Under the pieces are notes generated by a model. The model was not told the DNA's origin. It worked only from the letters and a program-made list of their open reading frames with translations, and searched no databases. Positions 1 through 6,638 of a DNA stretch of 16,506 bases are shown in pieces (position 1 is the first letter of the stretch; every line of letters begins with the position of its first letter). Both the position numbers and the translations under genes were made by a program. Origin of the DNA: Spirochaetota bacterium (GTDB taxonomy: Bacteria > Spirochaetota > Spirochaetia > DTKZ01); NCBI GenBank assembly GCA_029562045.1, contig JAKQWJ010000055.1:1-16506 (forward strand). The letters run 5' to 3'.

Positions 1-1253
1 GCCTCCGCGGCGGCCCGGACCGCGGCCTCCAGGCTGTCGTAGGGCCCCCGGTAGGGGATTCCCATCCCGTCCAGCAGGCTCCGGATTTTGACGGTGGCGC
101 TCCCCTCCAGCAGGAATATCCCCCGGGGAAGAGGGGCCGCCTCGGCGAAGACCGAGAAATCCAGGACCTTGTCGGTCCCTCCGGTGATGAGAAGGAGGGG
201 GGTGGTGAAGCTCTTCACCGCCGCGGTAAGGGCTTCCGGGATGGTGGCGGCGGAGTCGTTGTAAAAGAGGACGCTCCCCGCCCGGCCGCAGAGTTCCAGG
301 CGATGCTCGATGCCGGGGTACTCCGCCGCCCCCGCCGCGACCTGACGGGGAGACAGGCCGAACCGGACCAGGGCGAGCCCCGCCGCCAGAAGGTTCAGCC
401 TCTGATGCTCCCCCCGGACCAGGAGTTCCCGGGGGACGATGAGGGCAGGGCCGTCCGTGGTGAGAACATGGCCCTCCCCGGAGACGGACCGCCCGCCACC
501 CTCCGCCAGGAAGGCGCCGGGCGTCCCCGGGGGGAGGGGCCGCCGGGAAAAAAAGGCGGCCCGGCCCGGGGTTTCCTCTCCGAAGCTCCTGCCGTAGGGA
601 TCGTCCCAGGAAACGACGGTGTGGTCCTCTCCGGTCTGGTGGGCATAGACGAGCCTCTTGTCTGCCACATAGGGCTCCATGGAGCCGTAGCGGTCCAGAT
701 GGTCCGGCAGAATGTTGGTGATCACCGCGACCCGGGGCCGCAGGAGTTCCCGACCCCGGAGGTCCCCCAGCTGCCAGGAAGAGAGTTCCAGCACCACCGG
801 AGTCTCTTCCCTCACCTCGTCCACGAAGGACAGGGGCGATGTGGCGATGTTGCCCCCCAAAAAGGCGCCGGGCAGGGAGCGGCGCAGGACGAAGTGCATC
901 GCCGCGGCGGTGGATGACTTGCCCTTGCTTCCCGTCACCGCCAGGACCGGGCCCCGGCAGAGGGACAGGAAGACCGACAGGTCCGTTTCCACCCTCCGGG
1001 ACGCCGCCAGGAAGGGGGAATCGGGTTTCACCGCGGGGTTTTTTATCACCAGGTCGGCGCTCCGGAAGTCGTCGATTTCATGGCGGCCCAGAACATAGCG
1101 GATGGGAAGACCCGCCAGGGCCTCCAGCGAGGGCGCCAGAACCTCCTCCCCCCGGAGGTCCGTGACGGTGACATCAGCCCCCCGGCGGGCGAAGAAGCGG
1201 GCCGATTCCAGCCCCCCGCCGCTCAGCCCCAGTCCCATGACGGTGACCCGCAT
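1..1253 (-). CDS. murD: UDP-N-acetylmuramoylalanine--D-glutamate ligase (MurD), 3' end beyond the left edge
   Basis: Adds D-glutamate to UDP-MurNAc-L-alanine using ATP in the cytoplasm, the second amino-acid step of peptidoglycan precursor synthesis. About 417 residues are visible. The N-terminus is a Rossmann-like UDP-binding domain (MGLGLSGGGLESARFF, from residue 6). The ATP loop is GSKGKSS at 108-114, where most MurD proteins read GTNGKST. GGNIA (133-137), ELSSWQL (156-162), NILPDHLDRYGS (180-191), EHQRLNLLAAGLAL, an NDSAAT motif and GGTDKVLDFS follow in MurD order. The last visible stretch, PYDSLEAAVRAAAE, is a typical MurD C-terminal segment, so only a few dozen residues are missing. The start is ATG 1253; an in-frame ATG at 1238 is a less likely alternative. 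It lies 13 bp after the unassigned 316-residue gene and is probably cotranscribed with it. Identification is firm from the motifs; the ATP-loop variant still carries the nucleotide-binding lysine. Confidence 0.95.
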   Translation of the reverse strand, partial: MRVTVMGLGLSGGGLESARFFARRGADVTVTDLRGEEVLAPSLEALAGLPIRYVLGRHEIDDFRSADLVIKNPAVKPDSPFLAASRRVETDLSVFLSLCRGPVLAVTGSKGKSSTAAAMHFVLRRSLPGAFLGGNIATSPLSFVDEVREETPVVLELSSWQLGDLRGRELLRPRVAVITNILPDHLDRYGSMEPYVADKRLVYAHQTGEDHTVVSWDDPYGRSFGEETPGRAAFFSRRPLPPGTPGAFLAEGGGRSVSGEGHVLTTDGPALIVPRELLVRGEHQRLNLLAAGLALVRFGLSPRQVAAGAAEYPGIEHRLELCGRAGSVLFYNDSAATIPEALTAAVKSFTTPLLLITGGTDKVLDFSVFAEAAPLPRGIFLLEGSATVKIRSLLDGMGIPYRGPYDSLEAAVRAAAE

Positions 1254-1266
1254 TCCCGGGATGTCG

Positions 1267-2217
1267 TCAGTCCGAAATTTCAAGCTCGTACTCCTTCATG
1301 TCCCATTCGTTCAGAAAGGGCCGGACGCGGGTGTTCTCCCATTCTTCGTACCAGTCCCGAGGTATGAGGCCCTTCAGTTTTCTGAAGGATTCCAGGTCCT
1401 CGGAGAAATCCGCGGTTTTCAAGGCGGCCTCGATTTCCCCCATCCGGGGCTCCAGGAAAAGCCGCGCCCGATGCAGAAGGGGCACCAGCCTCTTCCGCTT
1501 TCCCGCCTCGGGCTCCACCACGGTGCGGCAGATGGCCCGGTGCTTGCACGTGTAGGGAAAATAGGGGTAGAGCCGTTTCTCCGGGGGGAGGAACAGACGG
1601 GAGAAAAACCTGGTGATGTCCTGATCGATCCAGATCCCCTGGGAGAAGTAGCCCCGGCCCTTTTCACCGATCCAGGTACGGGATACGGATCGGCGGATCC
1701 GGAAACCGGTGATCCGGGAATTCTCCGTCAGCACCTCCTCCAGCGGGATCAGATCCGACTCCAGGTAGAGCCGGTGGGAGCGGTACTCCGCGGTGCGGTC
1801 GTTGTCTCCCCGGCTGAGGGTCTCGTGCTCCTGGGGCCGCCACTGGAGGTCCAGCCGGAGAAGAAAAAGGTAGGGGGTTTCGGCGATGCGGAAGAGCTGG
1901 AAGAAGGAGGGACGCAGCGTTTCCCCGGGGTCGAACATGAAGCTCAAGCCCTCCAGGACCCCGGGGACGAGGAGCCCCAGCTCCCGGACCAGGGACAGAA
2001 TTTTTTCCCGGTATTCCGCCGAGGGCTCCCGAACCCGGACATCGTGGTGGATGGGGAGGGACGGCACCAGGAAGCGGGAGGGGAGGCACAGCAGGAACTC
2101 CTCCCCCTGCCCGAAACGGCGGGAGAAGGGTTCCCCTCCCTCCTTCAGGGATCGGAGGTGCTCGTTCACCGCTTTGTCCGTGGAGGCGATCCGGATTTCG
2201 CCCAGTCCCTGGTCCAT
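1267..2217 (-). CDS. Unassigned conserved-looking protein, 316 aa
   Basis: I do not recognise this protein. It has 316 residues, is charged and arginine-rich, and shows no signal peptide, membrane helix or low-complexity stretch, so it is probably soluble and cytoplasmic. Visible marks are an aromatic, cysteine-containing segment YPYFPYTCKHRAIC at 217-230 (Cys224, His226, Cys230) and a tryptophan-rich C-terminal part (DWYEEWENTR, 288-297). The Cys/His spacing could bind a metal but matches no family I can name. ATG 2217 is the first possible start because a TAG lies in frame 12 bases upstream. There is no spaced Shine-Dalgarno sequence; instead a sigma-70-like promoter abuts the start, suggesting a nearly leaderless mRNA. 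It is followed 13 bp later by murD, so a link to cell-wall synthesis or division is possible but unproven. Normal base composition and long uninterrupted frame support it as a real gene. Confidence 0.8.
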   Translation of the reverse strand: MDQGLGEIRIASTDKAVNEHLRSLKEGGEPFSRRFGQGEEFLLCLPSRFLVPSLPIHHDVRVREPSAEYREKILSLVRELGLLVPGVLEGLSFMFDPGETLRPSFFQLFRIAETPYLFLLRLDLQWRPQEHETLSRGDNDRTAEYRSHRLYLESDLIPLEEVLTENSRITGFRIRRSVSRTWIGEKGRGYFSQGIWIDQDITRFFSRLFLPPEKRLYPYFPYTCKHRAICRTVVEPEAGKRKRLVPLLHRARLFLEPRMGEIEAALKTADFSEDLESFRKLKGLIPRDWYEEWENTRVRPFLNEWDMKEYELEISD

Positions 2218-2225
2218 TCCCGAAA

Positions 2226-2254
2226 ACTATATGACCTTTTTCGCGATGATTCAA
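2226..2254 (-). promoter_or_regulatory. Candidate sigma-70 promoter abutting the ATG of the 316-aa gene
   Basis: On the minus strand, TTGAAT (2254-2249) and TATAGT (2231-2226) are separated by exactly 17 bp. The predicted transcription start is near 2219, only two bases before ATG 2217. This would start a murD-containing unit separate from the amrB-amrA run upstream and yield an almost leaderless transcript. It is a consensus match by eye only, but AT-rich hexamers are scarce in this GC-rich sequence. Confidence 0.5.
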
Positions 2255-2324
2255 TGAGGCCCCGAGCCGTCCTCCCCGGATTTTCCGACTCCTGCGGGCG
2301 TCTCCCGCCGGGGCCGCCGTCTCG

Positions 2325-3764
2325 TCAGGGAATCTCCCGCCGGTCTCCGTCGTCGGGGTCCGGCGGCAGGGACTCGATCCGGAAGATGCGGTGCGCCCGA
2401 TGTATGAAACGGGTATGCACCCGCTCCGCCACGGGAAGCCCCAGGGAACCGGGGACAGACCCCGGGAGGGGCCGCAGGAGCTCGAACCGGACGGTGAATA
2501 GCTCTTCCCCGTCCCGTCCCCCCGGTTCCCGCGCCACCGACAGACCGGCTGCCCCGAAGACCGCCGTCTCCGGCGGCCGCCCCCGGCGTTCCCATTCCTG
2601 AGCGTCCAGCACGCCCTCCACCCTCTCCACCGCCTGCCTGACCCGGGAAATGGTGTAGAGGTGGGCGGCGGCGTCGATGTAATGGTCTCCGGCGTTTTGC
2701 GTCACACAGTCCCGCATGGCGCCGATGTCGAGCCTCCCCAGGGAGGTGTAGAACAGCCGGACCACCTCCTCCGGGGTCTTGCCGGCGGTGACCGGGGGGG
2801 CCAGGATCCCCTGGAGAATGGGGAGTCCCAGGACCAGGAAAACCGCCGCCGCTCCCCCCAGGGCCGCCAGAAAGCCGCTCCGGCGGCGGATGAAGTTGAG
2901 GGTCCTCGCCTTCCGGTCCAGGGCCCTCAGCATCCGCCGGCCCCTCTTCTTCCGGCGCCGCAGCTCCTCCGCGGGAAGCTCCCGGGTGTAACCGTTCCGG
3001 GCCCAGTCCCGGAGGCGTTCCGGCCATTCCTCCGGCTCCGGCGCAGGGGAGGCCCGGGCCGAGGAGGCCCGGGCCGAAGAGGCCCGGGCCAAAGAGGCCC
3101 GGGCTGCATAGGACGGGGCCAAAGAGGCCCGGAGGGCGCGTTCCACGAAGGCGGCCGCATCCTGCCGGATGTCCGGCCGCAGGGCCTCCAGCGGGGGGGG
3201 CGGAAAGGCAGCGGACTCGGCGGGGAAGGACATGATCCGGTGGGCGGCCAGGCCCAGGGCCAGAGAAACCGCCGCGGCGGGGGAGGCCGGGACGGGGCCG
3301 GGCGTCACGCCGGGAGGGTTCGGGGATGTCTTCTCCGTAGGGCGCCCGGAAGACTCCTTCCGGGCGGGGAGCCTGGATGCCACCGGATCCGACAGAAGAA
3401 GGAAGCCTCCCCCCCGGAGCCGGTACAGGAGGTCCAGACGGAAGGCGGCGGTCAGAACACCCTCCCGGAGAAAGGCGGCGCAGGCCTCCCCCGCGTCGGC
3501 CAGGAGAAAAAGGGATTCGGCCTCTCCGGGGGGATGGTCGGCGTCGAAGAGGGGCTGGGCGTCCACAAGGGGCCCGTAGAGGCAGCTTTTCCCCTCCACC
3601 GTCGTGAAACCCTCCGCCTTCCAGGGCAGGACCCGGCCATCCCGATGGACATGGCCCAGGGTTCCGATGCCGCGGAAGAGGCGGATGGCGGCGGCGGAGG
3701 TTTTCTCCTCCCCCACCGGAATGAGGGAGCGCTCCATGCCGGCGACGGTTCGGCGGAGGATCAT
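2325..3764 (-). CDS. Unassigned protein with one transmembrane helix, possibly pseudokinase-like, 479 aa
   Basis: Function unknown. Residues 1 to about 240 form a cytoplasmic-looking globular region (GRVLPWKAEGF, LLYRLRGGGFLLLSDP, ALGLAAHRIMSFPAE). A Ser/Ala/Arg pentad repeat and a basic stretch (RRRKKRGRR) follow, then one hydrophobic helix at about 297-319 and a C-terminal domain of about 160 residues starting TPEEVVRLFYTSL. That last part resembles small NTF2/SnoaL-like extracytoplasmic domains, and the N-terminal half loosely recalls degenerate kinase-like proteins; both are weak inferences. Basic residues before the helix predict an inside N-terminus and outside C-terminus. The start ATG 3764 overlaps the amrA stop as ATGA, indicating translational coupling. 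The frame stays open upstream to 3986, but that stretch overlaps amrA and is not taken. An alternative start, the ATG at residue 10 (3737), has no ribosome-binding site. Confidence 0.8.
   Translation of the reverse strand: MILRRTVAGMERSLIPVGEEKTSAAAIRLFRGIGTLGHVHRDGRVLPWKAEGFTTVEGKSCLYGPLVDAQPLFDADHPPGEAESLFLLADAGEACAAFLREGVLTAAFRLDLLYRLRGGGFLLLSDPVASRLPARKESSGRPTEKTSPNPPGVTPGPVPASPAAAVSLALGLAAHRIMSFPAESAAFPPPPLEALRPDIRQDAAAFVERALRASLAPSYAARASLARASSARASSARASPAPEPEEWPERLRDWARNGYTRELPAEELRRRKKRGRRMLRALDRKARTLNFIRRRSGFLAALGGAAAVFLVLGLPILQGILAPPVTAGKTPEEVVRLFYTSLGRLDIGAMRDCVTQNAGDHYIDAAAHLYTISRVRQAVERVEGVLDAQEWERRGRPPETAVFGAAGLSVAREPGGRDGEELFTVRFELLRPLPGSVPGSLGLPVAERVHTRFIHRAHRIFRIESLPPDPDDGDRREIP
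3049..3138 (-). repeat. 15-bp tandem repeat, about 5.7 units, coding
   Basis: Near-identical 15-base units begin at 3049, 3064, 3079, 3094 and 3109, with a partial unit at 3124. On the plus strand the core of each is GAGGCCCGGGCC followed by a variable triplet; the unit at 3109 is the most diverged. On the minus strand they encode Ala/Arg/Ser pentads (SLARA, SSARA, SSARA) in the linker before the membrane helix of the 479-residue protein. The 15-bp period keeps the frame whatever the copy number, so length variation between strains would be tolerated. Confidence 0.9.
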
Positions 3765-4309
3765 TCGGCGAAGTCCAGGGCGGTGAAAAGGAAGACCTGG
3801 GTATCCGGGTGTTTCCAGCTTTCCGGAGCCAGACCCGCCTTCAGGCAGGCATGGTTCAGGAACTGCTGTCTGTCCCAGCCCTGCTCCACCGCCACCTTGG
3901 GGAGGAGGATCCCGGTTCTGCCGCCCCGTTTGATGTATGCCCCATGAACCCCCGGAGTCAGTTCCTCCGGGGTGCGGGTCAACCAAAACGGGGAGAGAAC
4001 GCTGATCTCGAAGCGGATTTTCGGCAGTTCGGCTTCTTCCACCGGGCTGAACCGGGGGTCCTGGAAGGCTGCGGCCCTGGCCATTTCCGTCACCGTCTCG
4101 TCCAGCGGCCGGGCGCCGGAGATGCTGCCGATGCAGCCCCGGAGAGTTCCGTCCCTTCCCCGCAGGGTCACGAAAGCGGAACCGTTCCGGTGGAGGGAGG
4201 GGGAGGCCGCAGAAAACCGGGGCTGCCGGCCTTCCAGGACGCTCAGGACCGATTCCCGCGCCATCCCCAGGAGGACGCGTTTATCCTCGTCGGACAGGGA
4301 AAAGTCCAT
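3761..4309 (-). CDS. amrA: AMMECR1-family protein (AmmeMemoRadiSam system protein A)
   Basis: This 182-residue protein is a full-length AMMECR1-domain protein. The family signature LRGCIG is at 56-61, followed by FQDPRF (82-87), an EISVLSP strand (101-107), GILLPKVAVEQGWD (133-146) and a C-terminal CLKAGLAPESW segment, all in family order. The biochemical role of AMMECR1 proteins is not settled. In bacteria they recur beside MEMO-family proteins and a radical-SAM enzyme, a set named AmmeMemoRadiSam. Here the MEMO gene is immediately upstream and its stop overlaps this start as TGATG, so the two are probably made together. No radical-SAM gene is in the window. The ATG at 4309 gives the standard family length; the frame remains open upstream to 4735, but that part lies inside amrB. 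The downstream membrane-protein gene overlaps this stop by 4 bp. Confidence 0.9.
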   Translation of the reverse strand: MDFSLSDEDKRVLLGMARESVLSVLEGRQPRFSAASPSLHRNGSAFVTLRGRDGTLRGCIGSISGARPLDETVTEMARAAAFQDPRFSPVEEAELPKIRFEISVLSPFWLTRTPEELTPGVHGAYIKRGGRTGILLPKVAVEQGWDRQQFLNHACLKAGLAPESWKHPDTQVFLFTALDFAE

Positions 4310-5133
4310 CAGTCGTCCACCGCGAGGGCGGCGTACTCGACGCCCCTCATTTTTTCCAGGTCTGAAACCGTCGCGGCCCGCCCCAGGAGCCGCACTTTTC
4401 CGGAGGGGCGAAGCCCCAGCAGCGCCGCCAGACACCCCACGCCGCAGGCGCTTATTTCCCGGGAAACCTTGGCCGCCACCAGGGCATCCGAGTCCCCCCG
4501 GAGGGCGTGTTCGATGATCCGGTCCGCTTCGGCCTTTCCCGCGGCGATGTCGCCGCCGCCGGAAAAATTCGCCGAAACCACCAAGAGGGTCCCGGAGAAA
4601 TCCCCGCCGAAGGCGACGAACAGGGCTTTTTCCAGGGCCGTCACCGCCGCCCTGGAATCCCGGCCCAGCAGGACGGGCACGATTTTCGCCTCCGGAAAGT
4701 GATACCGGGAAAAGGGCAGCAGAACCTCGATGCATTGCTCCTCCAGGTGGGGGATGTCGTTGCGGTCGAATATGGTCCCGCAGGACAAGAGGGCCTTCAC
4801 GGCCTCCTGGTCCACCCGGCTCTCCCCCAGGGGGGTCCGGAAAATGGCGGATTCGGGAAGGATGATCCTGTCGATGAAATCCCGGTGAACCGGACCCAGG
4901 ATCACCACCCGTTCCACCTTCCGATCCGCCGCGGCAAGGAAGGAGGAGGCCATGAGGCCCCCCACCTTCTCGTAGGCCGCGTGGGGAGCGCAGATCCCGA
5001 AGGCCCTTCCCCGGGGCTCCGCCGAAGCGGCGGACAGGGACTCGATGCAGTACAGAAGCTCCTCTTCGGAGTCGGGATAAAAGATTCCTTCGACTATGGG
5101 TTCACGGATTTTCCGATGTGCATCTTTGCTCAT
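4309..5133 (-). CDS. amrB: MEMO-family protein (AmmeMemoRadiSam system protein B)
   Basis: A 274-residue MEMO-family protein, related to class III extradiol dioxygenases and human MEMO1. Family marks are the N-terminal REPIVEGIFYP (10-20), CAPHAAYEKVGG (48-59), ILGPVHRD (78-85), IEVLLPF (135-141), VSANFSGGG (186-194) and ACGVG (229-233). His51, His83 and Cys230 correspond to the metal-binding His49, His81 and Cys244 of human MEMO1. Two other family histidines appear lost: the EHS-type motif reads EQC (132-134) and the SSD-SH-type motif reads SANFSGG. The metal site may be kept while other active-site functions have changed. It heads a coupled run with amrA and a membrane protein. The ATG at 5133 has no Shine-Dalgarno sequence and sits at the predicted transcription start of an upstream promoter. 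Reaction and substrate are unknown for bacterial members. Confidence 0.9.
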   Translation of the reverse strand: MSKDAHRKIREPIVEGIFYPDSEEELLYCIESLSAASAEPRGRAFGICAPHAAYEKVGGLMASSFLAAADRKVERVVILGPVHRDFIDRIILPESAIFRTPLGESRVDQEAVKALLSCGTIFDRNDIPHLEEQCIEVLLPFSRYHFPEAKIVPVLLGRDSRAAVTALEKALFVAFGGDFSGTLLVVSANFSGGGDIAAGKAEADRIIEHALRGDSDALVAAKVSREISACGVGCLAALLGLRPSGKVRLLGRAATVSDLEKMRGVEYAALAVDD

Positions 5134-5139
5134 GGGTCT

Positions 5140-5168
5140 AGTATTATCGAAACACCCGGGGCTTTCAA
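5140..5168 (-). promoter_or_regulatory. amrB: Candidate sigma-70 promoter giving a leaderless amrB transcript
   Basis: On the minus strand, TTGAAA (5168-5163) and AATACT (5145-5140) have a 17-bp spacer. The overlapping GATAAT is an alternative -10 but would leave a shorter spacer. The predicted start coincides with the A of amrB ATG 5133, and no ribosome-binding sequence precedes that ATG. The site lies in the 45-bp gap after the NFACT gene, so amrB can be transcribed apart from the hisD-folC run. Confidence 0.45.
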
Positions 5169-5178
5169 CTGCCGATGG

Positions 5179-6636
5179 TCATCTTTCGTTCTGAAGCCGT
5201 TCCAGGCGGGCCCGGTCCATGCGGACGGACAGGTTCTTTTCGTGGGTCGGCAGAACCGTGCCGGTCTTTCCGCCCCTGGCCCTCCGGAGGTGTTTGACCC
5301 GGGTGTAGTACAGTTCCGCCTTCCCCGAGGAGCGGGCCTTGCTGTAGAACACCGCCAGGTTTCCCGCGTCCAGGAGGGTCTCCAGGGGGACCGATTTTCC
5401 CGGTTTATGCGTGATGAACACGTAGCCTCCGGCATGGTCCCGGGTGTGAAGCCAGAAATCGTTCCCCCGGACATGCCGTCGCAGAAGCTCGTCGTTCTCC
5501 GCCGCGGTCCTGCCCACCAGTATCCGGAAGCCCTGGGAATGGAACTGCAGCCCCGGCGGAAGCGCCCTGTCTCCGGCTTTTCCCTTCTCCGGTTTCTCCT
5601 CCCGCGCCGCCTCCTCCAGCTTCTGTAAGTCGCTCTCCCGCGCCAGGTTCCGCCGAAGGTCCTCCAGGCTCCGGAGTTCCCGACCCAGCCTGAGGATATC
5701 CTCCTCCACGATGCGCAGACCGCTCTTCGCCTTTTTGTATCTCCGGTAGTAGGCTTCGGCGTTCTGCTGGGGGCTCGCGGCGGGGTCGAGTTTGATCTGG
5801 ACCTCCGTTCCCCCGTCGCCGTAATCCTCCACCTCCAGCCAGAGGTCGCCTTTGCCGATCCGGTGGAGGTTCGCCGTGATGAGGTCGCCGTAGCGGAGGA
5901 ATTTTTCCAGTCCCGAATATTCGTTTCTCCGAAGCTCCAGCCCCTTCAGCGCCCCGTGAAGCTTCGCCTCCCAGGCATTGAAACGGGCTTCCAGGAGGGC
6001 CTGCAGACTCCTTCTCCGGGCCTCATCCTCCTTGTCCCGATACCATTCCTCGATGAAGGCGTTGAAGGATTTCTCCGGCGGGTGGGGGCGCACCGGATAC
6101 TCCCGCCCCGGGTCTCCCGGCATGGGCGGGGTTCCGGAGTCGGCGCCTGGCAGGGCTTCCGGAGGGCCGTCCCCCCGCGGAACCGGCGGGAGGCGGCCCC
6201 CGCTTTCCTCCCCCCGTCCGGGGCGCCGGAAATAGGCGTCCAGAATGAGCCCGTCCCCGTCGGCGGCTATGATATTGGAGGCCGCCCCCCAGAGGCGCAC
6301 CCAGAGGCGGGTCTCTTCCCCGCCCCGGAGGATGACCAGAAGAACGGTTCGGTCGTCGGGAACCTGCCGGGCCTCCACGATCCGTCCTCCCCGGATCCGG
6401 GCCCGGAGGAATTCCGCGAACCTCTGGGTGACCTTGGGTTTCGGGGGCTTTCGGGAAAGGGCGTGAAGCCGGGAACCCCCGGCGCTGAGGTTGAAGAAGA
6501 GGGTCCGGGTCTCGCCGGGCCGGTGGAGTTCCAGAACCAGGCTGCGGAAATCCGGCTGCCGCACGTCCTGGATGTGGGAACCCTGGAGGGGCAGTTCCGA
6601 CAGGATGAGGGCGATCTCCCGATGGTTCAGCGACAT
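5179..6636 (-). CDS. NFACT-family ribosome quality-control protein (RqcH/Rqc2-like), short form
   Basis: NFACT proteins bind stalled 50S subunits carrying peptidyl-tRNA and, in the RqcH/Rqc2 type, recruit tRNA-Ala to add alanine tails that mark nascent chains for degradation. This protein has 485 residues. An NFACT-N domain covers about 1-137 with the Asp-Arg pair at 95-96 (PDDRTV) that matches the RqcH residues needed for tailing. A Gly/Pro-rich insert spans about 138-188. A charged, largely helical middle region with QNAEAYYRRYKKAK (291-304) leads to an NFACT-R domain at about 366-455 (NDFWLHTRDHAGGYVFI, 392-408). No helix-hairpin-helix domain is evident where longer members such as B. subtilis RqcH have one. 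ATG 6636 lies two bases after the macrodomain gene stop, and the frame further upstream overlaps that gene. Older databases call this family fibronectin-binding protein; an intracellular role is more likely. Confidence 0.9.
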   Translation of the reverse strand: MSLNHREIALILSELPLQGSHIQDVRQPDFRSLVLELHRPGETRTLFFNLSAGGSRLHALSRKPPKPKVTQRFAEFLRARIRGGRIVEARQVPDDRTVLLVILRGGEETRLWVRLWGAASNIIAADGDGLILDAYFRRPGRGEESGGRLPPVPRGDGPPEALPGADSGTPPMPGDPGREYPVRPHPPEKSFNAFIEEWYRDKEDEARRRSLQALLEARFNAWEAKLHGALKGLELRRNEYSGLEKFLRYGDLITANLHRIGKGDLWLEVEDYGDGGTEVQIKLDPAASPQQNAEAYYRRYKKAKSGLRIVEEDILRLGRELRSLEDLRRNLARESDLQKLEEAAREEKPEKGKAGDRALPPGLQFHSQGFRILVGRTAAENDELLRRHVRGNDFWLHTRDHAGGYVFITHKPGKSVPLETLLDAGNLAVFYSKARSSGKAELYYTRVKHLRRARGGKTGTVLPTHEKNLSVRMDRARLERLQNER

Positions 6637-6638
6637 CC

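Noticed and set aside
2255..2324. A hairpin GCGGG/CCCGC in the gap after the membrane-protein gene.
   Set aside because: The stem is only five base pairs with no T-run; stems like this are expected by chance at this GC content.
1102..2601. A 499-codon plus-strand frame.
   Set aside because: It lies antisense to murD, the 316-aa gene and part of the membrane-protein gene. Its translation is Pro/Gly/Arg-rich without motifs, and it crosses a gene boundary and a promoter.
3765..3986. An upstream extension of the 479-aa membrane protein.
   Set aside because: It overlaps amrA in another frame and is Gly/Pro-rich without structure. The ATGA overlap at 3764-3761 is the typical coupled start.
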